DNA of 64,000 nucleotides from Elioraea tepidiphila DSM 17972 (GTDB lineage Bacteria > Pseudomonadota > Alphaproteobacteria > Acetobacterales > Acetobacteraceae): NCBI RefSeq assembly GCF_000378465.1, contig NZ_KB899911.1, positions 212,203-276,202 of the forward strand, read 5' to 3'. The position numbers were made by a program, and so were the translations under genes. Of this stretch, positions 57,812 through 64,000 are shown piece by piece. The notes beneath the pieces are model-generated. The model did no database searches and was not told where the DNA came from. It saw nothing but the letters and a program-made list of their open reading frames with translations. Numbering within the stretch: position 1 is the first letter of the stretch; each line of letters begins with the position of its first letter.

Positions 57812-58555
57812 GTGACTCCGCGAACACCCCCTCCGCCGGGCGATGTCCTGCGCCGCGGCGCCCTTTTTCTCGACTTCGACGGGACCCTGGTCGAGATCGC
57901 GCCGACGCCCGACGCGGTGCGGGTCGATCCGGCGCTGTCCGGAATGCTCCGCACGCTGCACGAGCGTCTCGGCGGCGCGCTTGCGATCGTGTCGGGCCGG
58001 CCGCTTGCCACGCTCGATGCCTTCCTTGCGCCGACGCGCCTGCCGGCGGCGTGCGAGCACGGCGTGGTGCTGCGTGTCACCGCCGAGGCGCCGGCCGAGG
58101 CGGCCGATGTGCCCTCGGTCCCCGATGCGTGGCGTGCGGCGGCGGCGGCGCTCGCCGCGTCCGTTCCGGGCGCGCTCTACGAGGCCAAGCCGCACGGCTT
58201 CTCGCTGCACGCGCGCCAGGCGCCGGCGGCGATGCCGCGCTTCGAGGCGGCGCTGCGCGACCTGATCGCCGAAGACGAGCGTTTCCTGCTGCTGCCGGCG
58301 CATATGGCCTGGGAGGTGAAGCCACGTGCCGCCGACAAGGGCACGGCGGTCGCGGCGCTGATGGCGCGCGCGCCGTTCCGCGGCCGCATGCCGGTGTTCA
58401 TCGGCGACGACGTCACCGACGAGGCCGCGATCGCGGCGGCCGAGAGGCACGGCGGCGTGGGGCTGCGCGTCGAGGAGTCCTTCGGCGACCCCGCCGGCGT
58501 GCGCGCCTGGCTCGCGCGACTGCTCGACGAGGCGGACGATGCCGCAGCCGCTTGA
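57812..58555 (+). CDS. otsB: Trehalose-6-phosphate phosphatase
   Basis: 247-residue HAD phosphatase. ALFLDFDGTLVEIAPTPDAV (motif I), VSGRPLATLD (motif II), KPHGFSLHAR and KPRAADKGTAVAAL (motif III), PVFIGDDVTDEAAI (motif IV) are clear. It starts at GTG 57812 with no visible Shine-Dalgarno; the message may be leaderless. It overlaps GH15 by 17 nt. Trehalose protects against desiccation and osmotic stress. Confidence 0.94.
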   Translation: MTPRTPPPPGDVLRRGALFLDFDGTLVEIAPTPDAVRVDPALSGMLRTLHERLGGALAIVSGRPLATLDAFLAPTRLPAACEHGVVLRVTAEAPAEAADVPSVPDAWRAAAAALAASVPGALYEAKPHGFSLHARQAPAAMPRFEAALRDLIAEDERFLLLPAHMAWEVKPRAADKGTAVAALMARAPFRGRMPVFIGDDVTDEAAIAAAERHGGVGLRVEESFGDPAGVRAWLARLLDEADDAAAA

Positions 58556-60335
58556 TCTCGCGGTCGCCGGCAACGGCACGGTCGCCGCGCTGATCGACCC
58601 GACTGCGCGTGTCTCGTGGCTCTGCTGGCCGCGGCTCGACGGCGATCCGGTGTTCTGCGCGTTGATGGACGGCGAGGGGCCGGAGCACGGCTTCGCCGAG
58701 ATCGACCTGCTGCATCGGGTCGAGAGCGTGCAGCGCTATCGCCGCAATACGGCCGTGGTCGAGACCGAGCTCGCCGATGCGGACGGCAACCGCCTTCTTG
58801 TCACCGACACGGTGCCGCGCTTTCGCCGCTTCGGCCGGATGTTCCGCCCGCCCATGCTCGTCCGCCGGGTCCAGCCGCTCAACGGTCGGCCGCGCATCCG
58901 CGTGCGCATCCGGCCACGCTTCGGCTGGGGTGCGGAGGCGCCCGAGCTCCGGACCGGCTCCAACCACATCTCCTATCGCGGCCCGGCCGAGGACATGCGC
59001 GTCACCACCGACGCGCCGGTCGGCTTCATCGCGCACGAGACGGCCTTCGCGCTGGAACGACCGCTCGCGCTGATTATCGGCAGCGACGAGAGCATCACCG
59101 AGGCGCCCGGCACGCTCGCCCGCGAGTTCGAGGAGGAGACGACCCTCTACTGGCATGAATGGGTGCGCCTGCTGAACGTTCCGTTCGAATGGCAGGATGC
59201 CGTGATCCGCGCCGCGATCGCGCTCAAGCTGTGCGCGCATGACGACACCGGCGCGATCGTTGCGGCCCTCACCACCTCGATCCCCGAGGCACCCGGCACG
59301 GCGCGCAACTGGGACTATCGGTTCTGCTGGCTGCGCGACGCCTTCTTCACCGTGCAGGCGCTCAACCGGCTCGGCGCGACACGCTCGATGGAGAAGTTCA
59401 TCTCCTACCTGACCGGCGCCGTGATCGGCGATGCCGGCGTGCCGCTGCGCCCGGTCTATCCGATCGTGCCTGACGGTCCGATGCTGGAGGAGGAGGCGAG
59501 TGCGCTCGCGGGGTTCCTGGGCCATAAGCCGGTGCGGGTCGGCAATGCCGCGGTGGATCAGCAGCAGAACGATGCCTGGGGCAGCGTGATCCTCGCCGCG
59601 GTGCAGATGTTCTTCGACGAACGCCTGCCCAGGCCGGGCGATGCGGCGCTGTTCCGCCAACTGGAACCGCTCGCCGCTGCCGCGGCCGATGCGGCGCTGA
59701 CCCCCGATGCGGGAATCTGGGAGTATCGCGGCCGCAACCGGGTGCACACCTTCTCGGCAGCGATGTGCTGGGCGGCGGTGGACCGGATGGCGCGCGTTGC
59801 CGCACGGCTCGGCCTGCGCGAGCAGGCCGGGAAGCTCGCCGCACGCGCCGCGCCGATCCGCGACGAGATCCTGCGCCGGGCCTGGAGCGAGCGTGAGCGC
59901 GCCTTCGTCGAGAGCCTCGACGGCGAGGGGCTCGATGCGGCGCTGCTGCTGATGCCGGAGATCGGCATCATCGCGCCCTCGGACCCGCGGTTCGTCGCCA
60001 CCGTCGAGGCGATCCGGACGCATCTGGCGCGCGAGGGGCTGCTGCTGCGCTACAACGCACCGGACGATTTCGGCGTGCCCGACACGGCGTTCCTGGTATG
60101 CAGCTTCTGGCTGGTCGATGCGCTGCACGAGATCGGGCGGACGGAGGAGGCGCGCGCGCTGTTCGAGCGCATCCTCGCCTTGCGCAATCACGTGGGGCTG
60201 TTCTCGGAGGATGTCGATCCGCGCACCGGCCAACTCTGGGGCAACTATCCGCAGACCTATTCGCAGGTGGGGCTGATCCTGTCGGCCATGCGCCTGTCGC
60301 GGACATGGGAGGAAGGGTTTTGGCGCGCCTGGTGA
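58539..60335 (+). CDS. Glycoside hydrolase family 15 protein
   Basis: 598 residues. N-terminal beta-sandwich (DLAVAGNGTVAALIDPTARV, RVSWLCWPRLDGDPVF), then the (alpha/alpha)6 barrel: RNWDYRFCWLRDAFFTVQAL, the GH15 acid signature, ending with LWGNYPQTYSQVGLILSAMRLS. GH15 includes glucoamylases and, in actinobacteria and proteobacteria, trehalases. Position between otsB and otsA suggests a role in trehalose or maltodextrin turnover. ATG at 58539 overlaps otsB by 17 nt; the gene overlaps otsA by 16 nt. Confidence 0.92.
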   Translation: MPQPLDLAVAGNGTVAALIDPTARVSWLCWPRLDGDPVFCALMDGEGPEHGFAEIDLLHRVESVQRYRRNTAVVETELADADGNRLLVTDTVPRFRRFGRMFRPPMLVRRVQPLNGRPRIRVRIRPRFGWGAEAPELRTGSNHISYRGPAEDMRVTTDAPVGFIAHETAFALERPLALIIGSDESITEAPGTLAREFEEETTLYWHEWVRLLNVPFEWQDAVIRAAIALKLCAHDDTGAIVAALTTSIPEAPGTARNWDYRFCWLRDAFFTVQALNRLGATRSMEKFISYLTGAVIGDAGVPLRPVYPIVPDGPMLEEEASALAGFLGHKPVRVGNAAVDQQQNDAWGSVILAAVQMFFDERLPRPGDAALFRQLEPLAAAAADAALTPDAGIWEYRGRNRVHTFSAAMCWAAVDRMARVAARLGLREQAGKLAARAAPIRDEILRRAWSERERAFVESLDGEGLDAALLLMPEIGIIAPSDPRFVATVEAIRTHLAREGLLLRYNAPDDFGVPDTAFLVCSFWLVDALHEIGRTEEARALFERILALRNHVGLFSEDVDPRTGQLWGNYPQTYSQVGLILSAMRLSRTWEEGFWRAW

Positions 60336-61681
60336 TCGTCTCCAATCGTGTGCCGGTGCCGCGGCCGCGCGAACGTCCGCAGGCGGGCGGGCTTGCGGTC
60401 GCGCTCAAGGAGGCGCTCGCCACGCGCGAGGCTCTCTGGTTCGGCTGGTCCGGCCAGACGGCATCGCACACCGGCGGGTCGCCTGAGATCGTCACGGTGG
60501 GACAAACGACCTACGCGACGATCGATCTCTCGTCCGAGGACTATCGGCTCTACTACACCGGGTTCGCGAACGGCATGCTGTGGCCGCTGCTGCACTACCG
60601 CATGGGGCTCGCCGAGTTCCGCCGCGAGGAGTGGGAGGGTTATCGTCGCGTGAACCGCGCTTTCGCGCACTCGCTGACGCCGCTGCTGCGCGACGATGAC
60701 GTGATCTGGATCCACGACTTCCATCACTTCCCGCTCGCGGCCGCCTTGCGCGCCGCCGGCGCGAAGCAGCGGATCGGCTTCTTCCTGCACGTGCCGTTCC
60801 CGCCGCTGCCGCTGTTCCGGGCCCTGCCGCAGGGGAACATCCTGCTGCGCGAGCTCGCCTCCTGCGACCTGATCGGCGCGCAGACCCCGTCCGATGCCTC
60901 GAACCTGCGCGATGCGCTGCGCGGCGCCGGCTTCGACGTGCCGGTTCATCCATTCCCGATCGGCATCGAAGCGGAGGAGTTCGCCCGCGAGGCCGAGAAG
61001 GCCGTGCGCGGCCAGGACGCGCGCCGTCTTGCCGACAGCCTCAGCGGGCGCGCGCTGATCCTCGGCGTCGATCGGCTCGACTACTCGAAGGGTCTGCCGC
61101 AGCGGCTGCGCGGGTTCGCGGCCCTGCTGCGCCGCTTCCCGGAGCATCGCGGCCGCGTGACGCTGCTGCAGGTCGCGCCTGTGAGCCGCGGCGACGTCGT
61201 GCAGTATCGCGCGCTCCGACGCGAGCTCGACGAGCTTGCCGGGCGGATCAACGGTGAGCACGGCGACATCGACTGGGTGCCGGTCCGCTGGATGACGCGC
61301 GCGGTGCCGCGCGCGACACTCGCGGGTTTCCATCGCATTGCGCGCGTGGGCCTCGTCACGCCGATGCGCGACGGGATGAACCTGGTGGCGAAGGAGTTCG
61401 TCGCCGCACAGGACCCGGCCGATCCGGGCGCGCTGGTGCTGTCCTGCTTCGCCGGTGCGGCCGACGAGCTGAAGGGCGCCATCCTGGTCAACCCGCACGA
61501 CCCGGACGAGATCGCCGAGGGGCTGAACGCGGCGCTGGTGATGCCGGCCTCCGAGCGGCGCGCGCGCTGGACGGGCGACATCGCGGTGCTGCGGCGGAAC
61601 TCGGCGGCCGCCTGGGCCGAGGGGTTCCTGGCCGCGCTCGCGCAGATCGGCCAGGACGCGCCACGCGCCGGCGGGGCATAA
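60320..61681 (+). CDS. otsA: Trehalose-6-phosphate synthase
   Basis: 453-residue GT20 enzyme making trehalose 6-phosphate from UDP-glucose and glucose 6-phosphate. ARLVIVSNRVPVPRP at the start, HDFHHFPLAAALR, GFFLHVPFPPLPLFRALP, LGVDRLDYSKGLPQRL (UDP-glucose site) and MRDGMNLVAKEF. Start chosen as TTG 60320 with AGGA 6 nt upstream; ATG 60305 (five codons earlier) is possible. It overlaps the GH15 gene by 16 nt. Confidence 0.93.
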   Translation: MARLVIVSNRVPVPRPRERPQAGGLAVALKEALATREALWFGWSGQTASHTGGSPEIVTVGQTTYATIDLSSEDYRLYYTGFANGMLWPLLHYRMGLAEFRREEWEGYRRVNRAFAHSLTPLLRDDDVIWIHDFHHFPLAAALRAAGAKQRIGFFLHVPFPPLPLFRALPQGNILLRELASCDLIGAQTPSDASNLRDALRGAGFDVPVHPFPIGIEAEEFAREAEKAVRGQDARRLADSLSGRALILGVDRLDYSKGLPQRLRGFAALLRRFPEHRGRVTLLQVAPVSRGDVVQYRALRRELDELAGRINGEHGDIDWVPVRWMTRAVPRATLAGFHRIARVGLVTPMRDGMNLVAKEFVAAQDPADPGALVLSCFAGAADELKGAILVNPHDPDEIAEGLNAALVMPASERRARWTGDIAVLRRNSAAAWAEGFLAALAQIGQDAPRAGGA

Positions 61682-61750
61682 CGCCGCACCTCGACACGCT
61701 CCGCGCGGTTTCCTAGGGTCCGGCACCTCTCGAAACGGAGCAGCGCGGTC

Positions 61751-62395
61751 ATGATCGACCTCTACACATTCGACACCCCCAACGGCCGCAAGATCGGCGT
61801 GGCGCTCGAGGAGATGGGCCTGCCCTATCGGGTGCATATCATCGACATCACCAAGGGCGAGCAGCACGCGCCGGCCTTCCTCAAGATCAGCCCGAACAAC
61901 CGCATCCCGGCTATCGTCGATCCCGACGGGCCGGGGGGCAAGCCGGTCAGCGTGTTCGAGAGTGGCGCGATCCTGCTCTATCTCGCCGAGAAGACGGGAC
62001 GTTTCATGCCGCGCGATCTTGCCGGGCGCATCCCGGTCTGGGAGTGGCTGATGTGGCAGATGGGCGGCTTCGGTCCGATGCCGGGCCAGGTGCATGCCTA
62101 TCTGCAGGTGAAGGACGAGGCCGATCGGCGGCACCCCCTCGAGCGATACCAGAAGGAGACGCACCGCCTCTATGGCGTGCTGGATCGCCGGCTGGCCGGG
62201 CGGGATTTCGTTGCCACCGAGGGCGAGCCATCGATCGCCGATTTCGCCATTCTCGGCTGGGCCTGGCGACATGAGCGCCACCGCGTGGACCTGGCCGAGT
62301 ATCCGAACGTCAAGGCGTGGTACGAGCGGATGATGGCACGCCCGGGTGTCCAGCGCGGCTTCGCGGTGCCGATGCGCCGGGCCGAGGCGGCCTGA
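61751..62395 (+). CDS. Glutathione S-transferase-family protein (YfcG/YghU-like)
   Basis: 214 residues. N-terminal thioredoxin-fold GST domain (MIDLYTFDTPNGRKIGVALEEMGLPY, FLKISPNNRIPAIVDPDG, VFESGAILLYLAEK) and C-terminal helical domain (WEWLMWQMGGFGPMPGQ, TEGEPSIADFAILGW). The TPNGRK and FESGAIL segments are typical of the YfcG/Ure2-like disulfide reductase group. GGAG precedes the ATG. Last gene before the tRNA. Confidence 0.93.
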   Translation: MIDLYTFDTPNGRKIGVALEEMGLPYRVHIIDITKGEQHAPAFLKISPNNRIPAIVDPDGPGGKPVSVFESGAILLYLAEKTGRFMPRDLAGRIPVWEWLMWQMGGFGPMPGQVHAYLQVKDEADRRHPLERYQKETHRLYGVLDRRLAGRDFVATEGEPSIADFAILGWAWRHERHRVDLAEYPNVKAWYERMMARPGVQRGFAVPMRRAEAA

Positions 62396-62403
62396 GGGTT
62401 TGG

Positions 62404-62432
62404 TTGACGCAGGGCAGGGGGGTCTCTAGAAG
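62404..62432 (+). promoter_or_regulatory. Probable tRNA-Ser promoter
   Basis: TTGACG (62404-62409), 17 nt, TAGAAG (62427-62432): a reasonable sigma-70 promoter about 30-40 nt upstream of the tRNA start at 62470. CGCCGTGAG (62446-62454) and CTCACGGCG (62462-62470) form a 9-bp palindrome abutting the tRNA 5' end and may help 5' processing. Confidence 0.6.
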
Positions 62433-62469
62433 CCGGGGTCGCATACGCCGTGAGCGTGCCACTCACGGC

Positions 62470-62562
62470 GGAGGGGTGGCCGAGTGGCTGAAGGCGGCGG
62501 TTTGCTAAACCGTTATACGGGGATAACCCGTATCGTGGGTTCGAATCCCATCCCCTCCGCCA
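62470..62562 (+). tRNA. tRNA-Ser (GCT anticodon)
   Basis: Full cloverleaf: acceptor GGAGGGG pairs with CCCCTCC (62552-62558), discriminator G, encoded CCA (62560-62562); anticodon loop TTGCTAA with GCT at 62504-62506 and a 5-bp stem; long variable arm (TATACGGGGATAACCCGTATC), class II as for serine; T loop TTCGAAT. It reads AGC/AGT. It is an attachment site for the element at the right. Confidence 0.96.
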
Positions 62563-62579
62563 AGCCTTGACAAAGGCTT
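62562..62579 (+). terminator. Hairpin just after tRNA-Ser
   Basis: AAGCCTT GACA AAGGCTT, a 7-bp perfect palindrome starting at the last base of the tRNA, with no T-run. It may be a processing or termination structure, or the crossover half of the integrated element. Confidence 0.45.
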
Positions 62580-62675
62580 AGCGCGTCCAGGGCTTCCGGG
62601 CCGCCGATCCAGCGGCGGGCGGAACTGGCGCACCTGGGTGCGACACCTGCCCCCGCCAAGCGCGAGGGCGCGGGC

Positions 62676-63677
62676 ATGGGCGGCCGGGTTCATCTTCTGG
62701 CAAGGCGGGGGCGGTTCTGCTGGCGGGCGCGCCTGCCGCTGGTGCTGGCGAGCCGGATCGGTCGCAGCCACTTCGGGATCGCCCTGAGGACAAGCGACCG
62801 GGCGGTCGCGCGGCGTCTCGCCGCCCGCGCCACCGCCGCCGTGGAGACCCTCGCCGAAGCCGTCGCGATGACCGCGCAGGAGCCGATCCAGCCCACAGAC
62901 GCCGAGCTGATGGAGATCCTGCGCGAGCTGTTCCGCGCGATCATCGCGCGCGGCGAGCGCGAGCACCTGTTCCGCCCAGAGAACCACGACCCCGACGCGA
63001 TCTCCGACGACGACACCGAGGAGGAGGCGGAAGCCAAGGCGCTGGACGATCCGATGGACCGGGCCCACTACTGGCGCGGGGTGCTGGTGCGGAACGCCTT
63101 CGAGGAGATCCGCCCCTACACCCAGGCGGCCCTGCGGCGCCGCAACCGGGCGACGCCGGAGCCCGAGGAGCGGCACCGCTCCTTCCTGCGGATGGCGGCA
63201 GGCGTGGCCGCCGAGGCGCACGCCATCCTGGGCCACAACCGGATGGGCACTCCGCGTCCCGCCGTGTTCCCCTACGAGGGTTGGCCCGGCCCCTCTGTCA
63301 TCGCCGAGGAGGGCAAGGCGGGCGCGTCCCGGCCCAGCCTCTCAGCGCTCTTCGCCCAGCACGCCCAGCGTCAGGGGTGGGGGCCCGCCAACGCCCAGAA
63401 GGCCGCCGTCGCGCTGCGCCTGTTCCGGGGACTGGTCGGCGATCCGCCCGCGAGCGCCATCACCAGGCGCGACGCCGCCGCGTTCAAGCAACGGCTGGAG
63501 GTGCTCCCGGCCACCTGGGCGCAGGCCGCGATCTACCGGGACGCAGCGAAGGCCGGGGATCTCGGCACCGTCATCCAGACGGCCAAGGCGCTGCGCGACA
63601 CGCTCGCGCGAACCTCAGCCGGCCCGATCACCCTCCCCGATGGCTCGACGGTCGAGCGTGCGCGCGCGGAGCTCTGA
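62676..63677 (+). CDS. Tyrosine-recombinase integrase, C-terminus removed by an IS
   Basis: 333 residues, of which only the N-terminal part of a phage-type integrase remains. Start RVHLLARRGRFCWRARLPLVLASRIGRSHFGIALRTSDRAVARRLAARA is the DUF6538-like arm-binding start; then a helical core (LSALFAQHAQRQGWGPANAQKAAVALRLFRGLVGDPP) as in the SAM-like N-domain. The R-H-R-Y catalytic domain should follow but translation ends at a TGA that belongs to the IS end (63675). It lies 113 nt from the tRNA, the usual position of an integrase at attL. Now inactive as a recombinase. Confidence 0.82.
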   Translation: MGGRVHLLARRGRFCWRARLPLVLASRIGRSHFGIALRTSDRAVARRLAARATAAVETLAEAVAMTAQEPIQPTDAELMEILRELFRAIIARGEREHLFRPENHDPDAISDDDTEEEAEAKALDDPMDRAHYWRGVLVRNAFEEIRPYTQAALRRRNRATPEPEERHRSFLRMAAGVAAEAHAILGHNRMGTPRPAVFPYEGWPGPSVIAEEGKAGASRPSLSALFAQHAQRQGWGPANAQKAAVALRLFRGLVGDPPASAITRRDAAAFKQRLEVLPATWAQAAIYRDAAKAGDLGTVIQTAKALRDTLARTSAGPITLPDGSTVERARAEL

Positions 63678-64000
63678 ACCGCTCCGGTTTTGCCGGAGGC
63701 TCCAACTCCTGAGAGGGTGGAGCCTTGATGAGCAAGACGACGAACAAGTTCTCGCCTGAGGTCCGCGAGCGCGCGGTGCGGATGGTGCGGGATCACGAGC
63801 ACGAGCATCCGTCGCGATGGGCGGCGGAGACGTCGATCGCGGGCAAGATCGGCTGTACGGCCTGGACGCTTCTGGATTGGGTGAAGCGCGCCGAGGTGGA
63901 TGCCGGCAAGCGGGCTGGCGTGCCGACGGAGGTAGCCGAGAAGCTGCAGGCGCTCGAGCGGGAGAACCGCGAGCTTCGGCAGGCGAATGAGATCCTGCGC
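63675..64000 (+). mobile_element. IS3-family insertion sequence, left end, truncated by window
   Basis: The sequence starting TGAACCGCTCCGGTTTTGCC at 63675 resembles the left inverted repeat of IS3-family elements of alphaproteobacteria; a CTCCGG/CCGGAG palindrome is inside. OrfA begins 53 nt later. The right half, including OrfB with DDE domain and the right repeat, is outside the window. Target duplication cannot be seen. Confidence 0.75.
63728..64000 (+). CDS. IS3-family transposase OrfA, partial
   Basis: 91 codons of Orf[48 protein letters not shown] (HTH_Tnp_1 fold) and [19 protein letters not shown] (leucine zipper typical of OrfA before the frameshift into OrfB). GGAG precedes the ATG. 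The frameshift site and OrfB are beyond the window. Confidence 0.9.
   Translation, partial: MSKTTNKFSPEVRERAVRMVRDHEHEHPSRWAAETSIAGKIGCTAWTLLDWVKRAEVDAGKRAGVPTEVAEKLQALERENRELRQANEILR

Overview
This is a very GC-rich, gene-dense stretch of an alphaproteobacterial chromosome. Lineage markers are a hisZ-purA pair, a seven-gene SUF operon led by an Rrf2 regulator, a PleD-type REC-REC-GGDEF protein, an MbfA rubrerythrin/VIT fusion, GatCAB, and a pyrB-pyrC'-plsY-dprA-topA cluster. Gene content and style suggest a Rhodospirillales/Acetobacterales-like organism; that placement is inference and no rRNA gene is present to test it.

Layout. 1-7.4 kb: purA (cut by the window edge), hisZ, an EamA transporter, a MarR/HlyD/DHA2 efflux operon, rpe and gph. 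7.4-15 kb: Rrf2 regulator and sufBCDSUTA, closed by a strong hairpin, then a Crp/Fnr regulator and a small DUF2892 membrane protein with a palindromic site between them. 15-20.5 kb: an oligopeptide-type binding protein, an M81 (MlrC-like) peptidase and an orphan molybdopterin hydroxylase large subunit. 20.5-26.3 kb is accessory: an internally deleted SDR, a RES/Xre toxin-antitoxin pair with its own operator, a small secreted protein, a second M81 gene with a RidA-like partner, and an unrecognised pair in which the first protein carries a permuted NlpC/LRAT-like H...NC signature. 26.3-37.7 kb: comM, an uncharacterised HTH-like protein, a decayed exported jelly-roll protein, a deacetylase, an Fnr-like regulator, hsp20 with an FNR-type box, two methyltransferases, a diguanylate cyclase, rpmG and an S41 protease. 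37.8-40.2 kb: a DUF262-HNH protein with a C-terminal HEPN-like motif, a probable solo defence nuclease. 40.4-46.9 kb: topA, dprA, plsY, catalytically dead pyrC' and pyrB. 47.2-50.4 kb: a BsuBI/PstI-type restriction-modification system followed by an AT-rich structured element. 50.4-62.4 kb: second binding protein, ruvX, gatCAB, mbfA, a deacetylase, the trehalose/GH15 operon otsB-GH15-otsA, and a GST. 62.4-64 kb: tRNA-Ser(GCT) used as an integration site, with an integrase gene cut by an IS3-family element that runs off the window.

How the genes work together. Core operons are tightly packed, mostly with 4-nt ATGA/GTGA overlaps: SUF for Fe-S clusters, pyrB-pyrC'-plsY-dprA, gatCAB, and otsB-GH15-otsA. 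Defence or conflict genes lie between them (RES/Xre, DUF262-HNH-HEPN, BsuBI-type RM, the possible effector pair at 25.0-26.3 kb), as does the edge of an integrated element. Two copies of one compound palindromic element lie at 27.8 and 37.9 kb; the second encodes the last 31 residues of the DUF262 protein. The best candidates for something undescribed are the 25.0-26.3 kb pair and the DUF262-HNH-HEPN gene.
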